NCBI GenBank assembly: GCA_016303265.1
Contig: JAEDLZ010000007.1
Location: forward strand, 1-31,463
Length of the DNA stretch: 31,463 bases
Direction of reading: 5' to 3'
Source of the DNA: Clostridiales bacterium
GTDB taxonomy: Bacteria; Bacillota; Clostridia; Monoglobales; Monoglobaceae
In this document: one piece after another, positions 17,301 to 24,499 of the stretch
Position numbering within the stretch: the first letter of the stretch is position 1
Layout: the number at the start of each line of letters is the position of its first letter
Notes under the pieces: generated by a model
Databases searched by the model: none
What the model saw: only the letters and a program-made list of their open reading frames with translations
What the model was told of the DNA's origin: nothing
Position numbers and translations under genes: made by a program

Positions 17301-17855
17301 GTTGTTGATACAGAGGTTTACTCAAATACCGGCGGTCAGTCATCAAAGTCAACACCGACAGGTGCTGTGGCTAAGTTTGCTGCCGCAGGTAAGAGAGTTA
17401 AGAAGAAAGACCTCGGTATGATTGCAACAACATACGGATATGTGTATGTTGCACAGATTGCTCTCGGCTCAAATCCGGTTCAGGCTCTTAATGCAATTAA
17501 AGAAGCGGAAGCTTATCCGGGTCCGTCCCTGATTATCGCTTACGCTCCGTGTATTAACCATGGTATTAAGGCTAAGGGTAACATGGCTAACTCCATAGCA
17601 GAAGAAAAGAAGGCTGTTGATACAGGTTACTGGCATTTGTGGAGATTCAACCCTGAGCTTAAGGAACAGGGAAAGAATCCGTTTACTTTGGATTCCAAGG
17701 AACCCACGGGCAAGGTTACAGACTTTATGGAAGGCGAGAACCGTTATCTTATGCTTAAGAAAGCATTCCCGGAGGTTGCGGTACAGCTCTTCGATAAGGC
17801 GGAGAAGGACCTTCTCGACAGATACGAAACCTATAAGAGAATGGCAAAAGACTAA
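14340..17855 (+). CDS. nifJ: Pyruvate:ferredoxin (flavodoxin) oxidoreductase, single-chain
   Basis: Converts pyruvate and CoA to acetyl-CoA, CO2 and reduced ferredoxin, the central catabolic step of anaerobic fermentation. At 1171 residues it is full length. In order: an N-terminal pyrimidine-binding domain with AAIYPITPSSTMAEVVD; the transketolase-C and gamma regions; a two-cluster ferredoxin domain with CIQCNQCSLVCP (about 687-698) and CLGCGVCANVCP (about 743-754); a further cluster cysteine in GACAGCGETPY (about 808); and the thiamine-diphosphate site GGDGWAYDIGYGGLDHV with DTEVYSNTGGQSSKSTP. The RBS is AAGGAGG. Codon choice leans to GCT, AAG and GTT compared with neighbouring genes, as expected of a highly expressed gene. 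It is monocistronic, between a strong promoter and a strong terminator. Confidence 0.98.
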   Translation: MAKKFKTMDGNNAAAYCAYAFTEVAAIYPITPSSTMAEVVDDMSAKGQKNIFGETVDVIEMQSEAGAAGAVHGSLQAGALTTTFTASQGLLLMIPNMYKIAGELLPTVFHVSARALAAHALNIFGDHQDVMACRQTGFAMLATGSVQEVMDLAGLAHLSAIKSRVPFLHFFDGFRTSHEIQKIEVMDYDNFARLIDRDALKEFKDRALNPEHPVLRGTAQNSDIYFQGREAANKYYEAVPDVVNDYMKEITKITGREYKPFNYYGAPDAEKVIVAMGSVCEALEETVDYINARGGKVGVVKVHLYRPFSAKYFFDVMPKTVKKIAVLDRTKEPGSLGEPLYLDVCNLYTGKENAPLIVGGRYGLGSKDTTPTQLLAVFNNLDAAEPKNGFTIGIVDDVTNLSLELPEKINAAPEGATRCKFWGFGSDGTVGANKDAIKIIGDNTDLYAQAYFDYDSKKSGGVTMSHLRFGKKPIKSTYLLDEADYIACHKPAYVHQYDVLEGLRKGGTFLLNCVWSPEELDEKLPAKVKRYIAENDINFYIINAVDVAVKVGLGPTRINMVTQSAFFKLANVIDFDKAVELIKAAIKKTYGKKGDEIVRMNCDAVDGAIEALVKVDVPASWKDAVDEDTAKKDVPDFVKNIVEPVNAQAGNKLPVSTFVGMEDGTFETGTSRYEKRGVAVNVPVWDSTKCIQCNQCSLVCPHAAIRPVLLTEEEAANKPEEFVTKNATGFAGMQFRIQVSPLDCLGCGVCANVCPDKVQALTMKPFDEVEKESSNWDFAMTIPSKQNEIDIKKSPKNSQFATPMLEFSGACAGCGETPYIKLITQLFGDRMIVANATGCTSIWGGSAPSMPYCKNAEGKGPAWANSLFEDNAEFGLGMVAANKKVRKNLISRMNEVMDTVDSKLADAFKAWIDGKDDAEKSKAAAKDIIALIGKEDMSNPAIKEIADRTDFLVKRSIWAFGGDGWAYDIGYGGLDHVIASGEDINIFVVDTEVYSNTGGQSSKSTPTGAVAKFAAAGKRVKKKDLGMIATTYGYVYVAQIALGSNPVQALNAIKEAEAYPGPSLIIAYAPCINHGIKAKGNMANSIAEEKKAVDTGYWHLWRFNPELKEQGKNPFTLDSKEPTGKVTDFMEGENRYLMLKKAFPEVAVQLFDKAEKDLLDRYETYKRMAKD

Positions 17856-17873
17856 TGCCGTTTATTAAGCGGT

Positions 17874-17906
17874 AAAAAGGCGAGGCTCATTGAGCCTCGC
17901 CTTTTT
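17874..17906 (+). terminator. Rho-independent terminator of nifJ
   Basis: A perfect 16-bp inverted repeat AAAAAGGCGAGGCTCA / TGAGCCTCGCCTTTTT centred on one base, starting 18 bases after the stop. A weaker hairpin (GAAAGCC/GGCTTTC, then TTT) follows at 17917-17948 and may act as backup. Confidence 0.92.
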
Positions 17907-17955
17907 GGCTACATTCGAAAGCCACGAAATATTGAGTGGACGGCTTTCTTTACAG

Positions 17956-17989
17956 AAAAATAGCATAGCGGTAAGAACCACTATGCTAT
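17956..17989 (-). terminator. Rho-independent terminator of the S41 protease gene
   Basis: On the minus strand, a 12-bp stem ATAGCATAGTGG / CCGCTATGCTAT with one G-U pair and a six-base loop is followed by TTTT, about 55 bases past the stop. Confidence 0.82.
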
Positions 17990-18043
17990 AAAAAGTTAAA
18001 CTTTTTAGTTCACATCATATACGGGGAAATATTTATTTAAAGA

Positions 18044-19468
18044 TTATTTCTCCAATAAAAAATTTTTTGCGACGGTAAGCTGATTATCAGCCCGGACTTT
18101 CGATTGCCCCAAAAATCCGAAAATATTGATTTGCATTGCCGGGTCAAGAGTACCGCTCGGGGTTGACGGAGAAATAGATTTTTGCAGGGCTTCAAGGACA
18201 ATTCTGAGATTTTCGTCAAAATAGTCGTTGACTTCGCCGCTGTAAACTCCCATATAAGCAAGCATTTCCTTTATATATCTTATTTCGGGAGAGGACATTC
18301 CCACATAGTAGGTGTTTTTATAGCTCGGCTCGGTGAATTGGGTCAGGTCAACCGGCTCTAAGGTATTGTTCACATTAAGGTCGGGGGAAATACCGATTTC
18401 GTCGATATTTTTGCCCAGCGGCGTCAGATAAAAAGCAACGGTATATTTTATAATTCCGCCGCTGATTAGCCCGTTCATGGTCTGAACCGTACCCTTCCCG
18501 TATGACCTTTCGCCGATGGTCGTTGCATAGTTGTTTTCGGCAAGCGCCGCAGTCAGTACTTCGGAAGCGCTGGCTGAGTTTTCGTTTATAAGAATAGCCG
18601 TATTATAGCCGGGGTCAGCCCCGGTTGCCGTGTAGGTACGGTCAAAAAGGTCAAGACGGTGATCCTCTTTTGTAATAATCTTTCCCTCGGGCAGAAACAT
18701 ATCGGCAATTGCAACAGCTTCGCTTAAATATCCGCCGCCGTTATCACGAAGGTCAATAATTATATCTTTAATTCCTTTTTCTGAAAACGCCGCAAGGGCT
18801 TCACTGACATAATCCGAAGTATGTTCGGCAAAGGAATATATTCTGATATATCCTATGCCGTCATCAAGGATTTCGTAATCAATAGGGCTTGAAATAATAT
18901 TATCCCGGACTATTGAAAATGTAAGCTGCCCCAAATTGCCGCGGATAACCGTGAGAGAAACGGAGGTTCCCACAGTTCCCCGAATATGCGAAATTGCGGC
19001 GTCAAGGTCCATACCGGTGAGATTAACGCCGTCGGCAGAAATAATAATATCACCTGCGGCAAGCCCTGCTCGTTCTGCCGGTGTTTCGGGCATAACCTGA
19101 TTTATAATAAGGTTGCCGTCAATAGAGTTTACCGTAATGCCTATGCCCGTTATGCTGTCGGAAAGGTTTTCGAGAAATTTTTCCGCCTCTTCGGGTGTGT
19201 AATAAGCGCCGTATTTGTCCATGGAGCTAAGCATGATTTTAAGAACCTCGTCATACATTTCGGGGTGCTTGTCCAAAATTCCCGAAAGAGTTGAGAGATA
19301 AAGCTCCTCGGAGTCAAACTGACCGTAAACCCCGTATAATTCTATATTCCGACCGATTCCTGAAAGAATGTCACGGTTTGTGTAAAGCGGTACAGCCGCT
19401 TCCTCGGCAAAAACACAGCCGCAAAGTAAAATGCAGATAATAAGCAATGCAGAAAAAATTCTTTTCAT
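18044..19468 (-). CDS. ctpA: C-terminal processing peptidase, S41 family, with PDZ and peptidoglycan-binding domains
   Basis: An exported serine protease of 474 residues that trims C-termini of extracytoplasmic proteins. The N-terminus MKRIFSALLIICILLCGCVFAEE is a signal sequence (shown here only to identify cleavage). It holds both a lipobox (LCGC, Cys18) and a signal-peptidase-I-like VFA site, so lipid anchoring is possible but unproven. A PDZ domain follows (VMPETPAERAGLAAGDIIIS). The catalytic dyad is Ser300 (NSASASEVLTAAL) and Lys325 (RSYGKGTVQ), 25 residues apart as in Bacillus CtpB. The last 90 residues (SSPEIRYIKEMLAYMGVY) resemble a peptidoglycan-binding domain. Sporulating bacteria use CtpB in SpoIVFA/sigma-K signalling; whether this one does is not shown. 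The start was set by AGAGG about ten bases upstream. Confidence 0.92.
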   Translation of the reverse strand: MKRIFSALLIICILLCGCVFAEEAAVPLYTNRDILSGIGRNIELYGVYGQFDSEELYLSTLSGILDKHPEMYDEVLKIMLSSMDKYGAYYTPEEAEKFLENLSDSITGIGITVNSIDGNLIINQVMPETPAERAGLAAGDIIISADGVNLTGMDLDAAISHIRGTVGTSVSLTVIRGNLGQLTFSIVRDNIISSPIDYEILDDGIGYIRIYSFAEHTSDYVSEALAAFSEKGIKDIIIDLRDNGGGYLSEAVAIADMFLPEGKIITKEDHRLDLFDRTYTATGADPGYNTAILINENSASASEVLTAALAENNYATTIGERSYGKGTVQTMNGLISGGIIKYTVAFYLTPLGKNIDEIGISPDLNVNNTLEPVDLTQFTEPSYKNTYYVGMSSPEIRYIKEMLAYMGVYSGEVNDYFDENLRIVLEALQKSISPSTPSGTLDPAMQINIFGFLGQSKVRADNQLTVAKNFLLEK

Positions 19469-19630
19469 ATAAGTCGCCTCTCTTTCAATAAGATTCAAAA
19501 ACTCGTAGTTTACTGCCCGAACCGGGGAAATACTCCCTCTGAAACGAGCGGATGCCGCCAAATCGGAGAATAATGCTTCGCCGCTCCATTTAAGACGGGT
19601 TGCCGCCCGATTATTGAATAATTCAGGGCA

Positions 19631-21334
19631 TTACATCTTTTCAGGTGCGTCGATTTTTAGCATTTTAAGGATTCCCCGTATAACCGTTCCCGTGCAGGAG
19701 CAGAGCTTAAGCCTTGCGTCGGTAAGGGCTCTGTTCTCGCCTTTGACGCGGCAGGAGTTATAGAAGGAATGAAATGCCGTTGCAAGCTCGATAGAGTATC
19801 TGGTAATTCTTGCAGGCTCACGCGAGAGCGCCGCCTGACGAATTTCCTCGGGAAGCTCACAGAGCTTTTTAAGAAGCTCAAGCTCGCTTTCCTCCGTCAA
19901 AAGCGCAGGGTTGATTTCGCTGAAACTTTTAACCGTTATTCCCTCCTCCGAGAGCGTGCTTATAATACTGCAAATCCTTGCGTGGGCATACTGAACATAA
20001 TAAACGGGATTCTCGCTGCTCTCCTTAACGGCCAGGTCAAGGTCAAAGTCAAGATGACTTCCCGCCATGCGCATATTAAAGAAGAATCTTGCAACATCAA
20101 TGCTCACATCCTCCAAAAGGTCGGAAAGGGTTATTGCCTTTCCCGTTCTTTTGGACATACGGACAACCTCACCGTCCCTCGTCAGGCGGACAAGCTGCAT
20201 AAGAACCACTTCAAGACGGTTGGGGTCAATGCCCACAGCCGCCATAGCGCCCTTCATTCTGGCAACATGACCGTGGTGGTCGGCACCCCACACATCTATT
20301 GCAAGGTCAAAATTCCTTGTTTCAAGCTTGTTGATATGGTACGCAATATCCGCCGCAAAATAGGTGGGAATACCGTTCTGACGGACAAGAACCTCATTTT
20401 TTTCAAGACCCATTTTTATGCAGTCAAGCCAGACGGCTCCGTCTTCCTCGTAGGTGTAACCGTTCTTTGTCAGACGGTCAATCGCGTCTTTGACAGCTCC
20501 GCTTTCGTGGAGCGTACTTTCCCTGAACCACACATCGTAGAAAATTCTGTATTTTCCCAGGTCAGTCTTAAGATAGTCGATATTTTTCTCCAGCGCATAG
20601 CTGACAAGCGCCGCCTTTCGTTCCTCGGCGGAGCTTTCAAGGTATTTATCGCCGTGAATTTTTATAAATTCCTTTGCGTGGTCGCGAATATCATCGCCGT
20701 GATAACCGTCCTCGGGAAATTCCGCCGCATCCTCACCCTTAAGCTCTTGAATATAGCGTGCCTCCAGGGATTTGCCGAACTTTTCAATCTGATTTCCCGC
20801 ATCGTTAATATAAAATTCGCGGGTAACATCATATCCGGCATATTCCATAACGCTTGCCATACAGTCGCCCAAAGCGCCGCCCCGGGCGTTGCCCATGTGC
20901 ATGGGGCCTGTGGGGTTGGCGCTGACAAATTCAATCATAACCTTTTTGCCCTTGCCCAAATCAATTTTGCCGTAGTCCGTCCCCATATCCTCTATCGCCT
21001 TCAAAACCTCATAAAGGTAGTTTGAAGTAAGGTAAAAATTGATAAAGCCTGCCCCTGCAATTTCAACTTTTTCTATATTTTCGTGTTTTTCAAGATTATT
21101 TACAATTGCTTCGGCAATTTTACGGGGAGGAAGGCGCAGGGGCTTGGCAAGAAGCATGGCAATGTTGCAGGCAAAGTCGCCGTGCTGCTTATCCTTGGGA
21201 ATTTCAAGCTTTATCATGTCAAAAATGCCGAAATTTTCATCAGGGATTGCAATTTCTCCGCTTTGAATTGCCTTTTCGTAGGCTGTTTCAATCATTTTGC
21301 CGATAGAAGTTTTAAGATTTTCAATAATATTCAT
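19631..21334 (-). CDS. argS: Arginyl-tRNA synthetase
   Basis: Class I aminoacyl-tRNA synthetase charging tRNA(Arg), 567 residues, normal for the family. It has the N-terminal Add-1 domain (HGDFACNIAMLLAKPLRLPP), the HIGH-type motif as HMGN at 146-149 within ANPTGPMHMGNARGG, the Arg-binding EFYINDAGNQ, and the KMSKS-type loop MSKRTGK (393-399). The C-terminal anticodon-binding helices include PVYYVQYAHARICSI, a hallmark of ArgRS. Asn in place of the last His of HIGH is seen in other bacterial ArgRS, as far as I recall. AAAGGA precedes the ATG. It lies five bases after the DUF1934 gene and is the last gene of the operon ddl-ywiB-argS; no strong terminator is visible after it. Confidence 0.97.
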   Translation of the reverse strand: MNIIENLKTSIGKMIETAYEKAIQSGEIAIPDENFGIFDMIKLEIPKDKQHGDFACNIAMLLAKPLRLPPRKIAEAIVNNLEKHENIEKVEIAGAGFINFYLTSNYLYEVLKAIEDMGTDYGKIDLGKGKKVMIEFVSANPTGPMHMGNARGGALGDCMASVMEYAGYDVTREFYINDAGNQIEKFGKSLEARYIQELKGEDAAEFPEDGYHGDDIRDHAKEFIKIHGDKYLESSAEERKAALVSYALEKNIDYLKTDLGKYRIFYDVWFRESTLHESGAVKDAIDRLTKNGYTYEEDGAVWLDCIKMGLEKNEVLVRQNGIPTYFAADIAYHINKLETRNFDLAIDVWGADHHGHVARMKGAMAAVGIDPNRLEVVLMQLVRLTRDGEVVRMSKRTGKAITLSDLLEDVSIDVARFFFNMRMAGSHLDFDLDLAVKESSENPVYYVQYAHARICSIISTLSEEGITVKSFSEINPALLTEESELELLKKLCELPEEIRQAALSREPARITRYSIELATAFHSFYNSCRVKGENRALTDARLKLCSCTGTVIRGILKMLKIDAPEKM

Positions 21335-21339
21335 AAGTT

Positions 21340-21768
21340 TTATCCTTTCAGTTCCACAGACAACTTAAGAGTGTTGACTGCGAAGTTTTCGTTATTGAAG
21401 TCAAGAGCGTAACGAATTTCCGCCTCTCCGCCGTCTTTGCCCAGATTATTTTTAAGAGCCATAAGCGTTGTCGCAACGGGAATAACTCCGTAGGGCGTCC
21501 GATATTGGCAAAGGCGCTTTGTATCCTTAACAAATTCCATTCGGCTTGAAATATCGCCGCGACGGGTAAGAAGAACCTCATCCGGGGAAATTTTAACCGT
21601 AGTGGTTGTGTTCTCAAATCCCGTCAGCTCAGATTCCTTGTATATTACATAAAACTTACCGTTTTGGACCGAAAATGTGCCCATAGTTTCAAGCTCAAAC
21701 TTATCAGCTTCGCCCTCGTCAACGGCTTTTGAAACGGTAGTAATTTTTATCAGTGCGTTATCTTTCAT
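21340..21768 (-). CDS. ywiB: DUF1934 family beta-barrel protein, YwiB-like
   Basis: A 142-residue cytoplasmic protein of the DUF1934 (YwiB) family, predicted to form a lipocalin-like beta barrel. The family pattern is visible: ELETMGTFSVQNGKFYVIYKESELTGFENTTTTVKI, then DEVLLTRRGDISSRMEF (key residues: TGxEN and the R-R-G turn), GVIPVATTLMAL, and a terminal IRYALDFNNENF strand pair. Its function is unknown. In Bacillus and many Clostridia it also lies directly before argS, as here, which supports the assignment. The ATG follows the ddl TAA immediately, with GGAG inside the ddl end, so translation is probably coupled. Confidence 0.9.
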   Translation of the reverse strand: MKDNALIKITTVSKAVDEGEADKFELETMGTFSVQNGKFYVIYKESELTGFENTTTTVKISPDEVLLTRRGDISSRMEFVKDTKRLCQYRTPYGVIPVATTLMALKNNLGKDGGEAEIRYALDFNNENFAVNTLKLSVELKG

Positions 21769-22802
21769 TTATTCAACTCCCAATTCCAAAGCAAGCTCAA
21801 TATGGCGTGTTATGGTTTCCTTAACAGATACGCCGCTGTCTGCCCAGAGCTTAGGGTACATACTTATGGAAGTGAATCCCGGAAGAGTATTTATCTCGTT
21901 GAGATAAATTTTCCCGTCATCGCGGGAAACCAGAAAATCCACCCTTGCAAAGCCCCGACATTCCGCCGCCTTGTAAGCACGGATTGCATAATCCTTTATG
22001 GTTGCCTTGGTTTTGTCGTCTATGGGGGCGGGGATAATAAGGTCGGAATTTTCGTCCTCATATTTCGCCTCAAAGTCATAAAAATCCTTTGCGGGCTTAA
22101 TTTCACCCAGGTTTTCCGCAATTTCGGGAGCATAATTGCCCCGGACGCTGCTTTCAATCTCTCTCGGATTTATTGCCTCCTCGATTAAAACTTTGTAGTC
22201 ATGCTTTAAAGCAAGGTCGATTCCGTCTTTTAGCTCTTTGCGGTTATGCGCCTTTGTAATGCCCACGGAGGAGCCTGCGTTTGACGGTTTTATGAAGCAG
22301 GGATAGCCCAGCTTTTCTTCAATTTCATCAAAATCGGGCGCAGAGCCTCTTCTGAATTCAACCCAGTTGGTAACAGGGATTCCCGCATTTTTAAAAAGAA
22401 CCTTTGCAACGCATTTGTCCATGCAGACGGAGCTTCCTATAACTCCGCTTCCTATGCAGGGGATACCTGCCATTGCGCACAGCCCCTGAAGAGTTCCGTC
22501 CTCGCCGTTTTTGCCGTGAAGAACGGGATAAACCGCGTCTATATGTATTTTTTCAATGCCTATATCCGTAAATTTTAATATTGCCTTATCTGAGCGGTCC
22601 GGCGAGAGAATTGCCTTATTCGGCGACTTTTCAAGCCAGTTGTCATAGGGCAACTCACCCTCGAAAAGATGCCACTCTCCGGATTTCGTAATACAAATTT
22701 TTCTCTGTCAATGTTTTCAAGCACCGTCCTGACGGACATAACGGAAACATCGTGCTCAGAAGATACTCCCCCAAAAATAATGCAAATGGATTTCTTTGCC
22801 AA
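21769..22802 (-). pseudogene. ddl: D-alanine--D-alanine ligase, frame broken near codon 36
   Basis: Ddl joins two D-alanines for peptidoglycan precursors. The front reads AKKSICIIFGGVSSEHDVS from a TTG start with GGAGG eight bases upstream, and stays in frame to NIDREKF (residue 36). The rest, starting ITKSGEWHLFEGELPYDNW and containing the ATP-grasp motifs CFIKPSNAGSSVGI, GFARVDFLV and YLNEINTLPGFT, is in another frame. Family members have about six residues (type VYPVGI) at the join; here only two bases (GT, near 22693-22694) separate the two parts, so about 16 bases seem lost. Slippage by -1 would still leave a core strand missing. A shorter 294-residue product could start at the TTG at 22653 but would lack the N-terminal lobe. 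It may be a true lesion or a sequencing/assembly error. Confidence 0.85.
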
Positions 22803-22840
22803 AATAAAGACCTCCGACATATATAAATAATTCAAATTTA

Positions 22841-22869
22841 AGTATACAGCAAAACACCAAAAAAATCAA
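22841..22869 (-). promoter_or_regulatory. Sigma-A promoter of the ddl-ywiB-argS operon
   Basis: Minus strand: TTGATT, 17-base spacer, TATACT, about 40 bases before the ddl TTG start. Its -35 abuts the -35 of the divergent sigma-F-like promoter of spoIIR, so the two polymerases would compete for the same short region. Confidence 0.82.
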
Positions 22870-22870
22870 G

Positions 22871-22900
22871 GTATAATCGCAACTTTTTTAGGTAATAATC
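22871..22900 (+). promoter_or_regulatory. Sigma-F-type sporulation promoter of spoIIR
   Basis: GTATA, 15-base spacer, GGTAATAATC. This matches the Bacillus sigma-F pattern (GYATA, then GGnnAnAHTR) at all but the last -10 base. It lies about 50 bases before the spoIIR start. spoIIR is a classical sigma-F target in the forespore, so sequence and gene identity agree. Confidence 0.75.
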
Positions 22901-22951
22901 GGAATGGAGAGTTGAAAAATACACACGCATTTTGTGCAGGAGGAGAAAATT

Positions 22952-23563
22952 ATGAAAAGAATAAATATTTACAGACTTGCAGTTGTGGCATTTGTCCTGG
23001 CGGTTATAGCGTCTGCGGTTACATACGCAAAGGCAACCCAAAGCCACATAGCGGAAAGCGTGTTAAGGCTTCATGTGATAGCAAACAGCGATTCCGACGC
23101 CGACCAGAAACTGAAAATCGCCGTCCGTGACAGAGTTTTAAACGAGGCGGAGTCGCTTTTTCAAAATTCTGCTTCGGCAGAGGACGCGGCAAGAATCGCA
23201 GGCAATAACCGGGAGTTCCTCGAAAAAGCTGCAGAGGACGAAATAAGAAAGCAGGGCTATGACTATGATGTCCGCATTGAGGTGGGAGAATTTTCGTTTC
23301 CGGTAAAATTTTATGACGATATAATGCTTCCGTCGGGGAAATACCGCGCGGTGCGAATCGTTATAGGTGAAGGAGAGGGCAGAAACTGGTGGTGCGTTAT
23401 GTATCCCCCTATGTGCAGCATAGACGGGATAACAATGTCAAACGGCAGCCGCGAAACCTTGCGCCGGTCCCTTGGCGAGGAGGAATATGAAATGATTTCC
23501 TCCGGCAGCCGCCGAGCGGAAATAAGATTTAAAATTGTGGATATTATAAATTCCATAATATAA
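22952..23563 (+). CDS. spoIIR: Stage II sporulation protein R
   Basis: The forespore-made signalling protein that activates SpoIIGA in the septum so that pro-sigma-E is processed in the mother cell. It has 203 residues. An N-terminal signal or anchor (INIYRLAVVAFVLAVIASAV) is followed by the family block ESVLRLHVIANSDSDADQKL, KIAVRDRVLNE, and later the conserved LPSGKYRAVRIVIGEGEGRN and WWCVMYPPMC. AGGAGGAG precedes the chosen ATG; an upstream in-frame ATG overlaps this RBS and was rejected. The gene is monocistronic, with a sigma-F-like promoter and a bidirectional terminator. It is good evidence that the organism sporulates or descends from sporulators. Confidence 0.96.
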   Translation: MKRINIYRLAVVAFVLAVIASAVTYAKATQSHIAESVLRLHVIANSDSDADQKLKIAVRDRVLNEAESLFQNSASAEDAARIAGNNREFLEKAAEDEIRKQGYDYDVRIEVGEFSFPVKFYDDIMLPSGKYRAVRIVIGEGEGRNWWCVMYPPMCSIDGITMSNGSRETLRRSLGEEEYEMISSGSRRAEIRFKIVDIINSII

Positions 23564-23585
23564 AAATGCGTCGCCACCGTAAAAT

Positions 23586-23623
23586 AAAATCTTCCGCCGC
23601 CCGTATGGGAGGCGGAAGATTTT
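23586..23623. terminator. Bidirectional terminator between spoIIR and ung
   Basis: Stem AAAATCTTCCGCC / GGCGGAAGATTTT with an inner CCC/GGG hairpin. Plus-strand tail TTTTATTAG; minus-strand tail TTTTATTTTA. It serves two convergent genes. Confidence 0.9.
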
Positions 23624-23671
23624 ATTAGATTTAAAGAGGCAAAAATGAGGAGCTTAGTGAGGCAAAACCGC

Positions 23672-24337
23672 TTAAAGGCTCCAGTCCACAGGGTCTATGC
23701 CGTGGTCGGTGAGGAATTTATTCGCCTTGGAAAAGTGTTTGCAGCCGAAAAATCCGTGATATGCCGAAAGGGGGCTTGGGTGAACGGAGGTCAGGATAAG
23801 ATGATTCGGATTTGTTATAAGGCGTGCCTTGGTCTTTGCATTTGCCCCCCAAAGCAGGAAAACAATCGGTTTTTCTCTGTCGTTGAGATGAGAAATAACG
23901 CAGTCGGTAAACTGTTCCCAGCCCTTGCCCTTGTGGCTGTTTGGACTTGCGGCACGAACCGTAAGAACATTATTGAGAAGAAGCACACCCTCCTTTGCCC
24001 ATTTTGTGAGATTGCCGTGGTTTGGAACGGGAAGCCCCAAATCGGAATTTATCTCCTTGAAAATATTGACAAGGGAAGGCGGCGGAGTTACCCCGTCCTG
24101 AACGGAGAAACAAAGCCCGTGCGCCTGGTTCGGTCCGTGATACGGGTCCTGACCGATTATGACAACTTTCACGCTGCTGTATGGTGTATACTTTAAGGCG
24201 TTGAATATATCGTACATATTCGGATAAATTGTATGCGTTTTGTATTCAGACTTGAGAAATTCCCGTATATTCAGATAATATTCCTTATTGAATTCGTCCT
24301 TTAGAATTTCATCCCAGTCGTTTCCTATATTAACCAT
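23672..24337 (-). CDS. ung: Uracil-DNA glycosylase, family 1
   Basis: Removes uracil from DNA as the first step of base excision repair. It has 221 residues, normal length. Both active-site motifs are intact: GQDPYHGPNQAHGL with the water-activating Asp64, and the minor-groove loop HPSPLSAYHGFFGCKHF with His186. The uracil-specificity region PPPSLVNIFKE and LLLNNVLTVRA are also present. GGGAGG lies eight bases before the ATG. It is a single gene, divergent from RNase J and convergent with spoIIR. I could not define its promoter in the AT-rich 160 bases upstream. Confidence 0.97.
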   Translation of the reverse strand: MVNIGNDWDEILKDEFNKEYYLNIREFLKSEYKTHTIYPNMYDIFNALKYTPYSSVKVVIIGQDPYHGPNQAHGLCFSVQDGVTPPPSLVNIFKEINSDLGLPVPNHGNLTKWAKEGVLLLNNVLTVRAASPNSHKGKGWEQFTDCVISHLNDREKPIVFLLWGANAKTKARLITNPNHLILTSVHPSPLSAYHGFFGCKHFSKANKFLTDHGIDPVDWSL

Positions 24338-24423
24338 TGTTGTTTCCTCCCGATATAGTATACTTACATTGTAGCATAAGTCGGGTAAAAAATAAAGAGA
24401 AAATAAAAAATATGGAAAAACTA

Positions 24424-24452
24424 TTGAAAAAATTCAGAAAGTAGGTTATAAT
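24424..24452 (+). promoter_or_regulatory. Sigma-A promoter of the RNase J gene
   Basis: TTGAAA, 17-base spacer, TATAAT, about 48 bases before the GTG start. Confidence 0.87.
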
Positions 24453-24499
24453 ATATAAGGTTTATATTGAGCGGTTAAAATGTAATTGGAGGTTAATTT

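Noticed and set aside
19769..21025. A 418-codon plus-strand open frame
   Set aside because: It is entirely antisense to argS, whose motifs are unmistakable, and shows no recognisable domain.
22690..22705. Programmed -1 frameshift in ddl at AAAAATTTG
   Set aside because: The heptamer does not fit X-XXY-YYZ in the reading frame, and a shift would still give a product lacking about five conserved core residues.
22575..22835. A separate 86-codon protein at the ddl front
   Set aside because: Its first part is the Ddl N-terminus; after the deletion point the sequence is out-of-frame ddl, so it is a fragment of the pseudogene.
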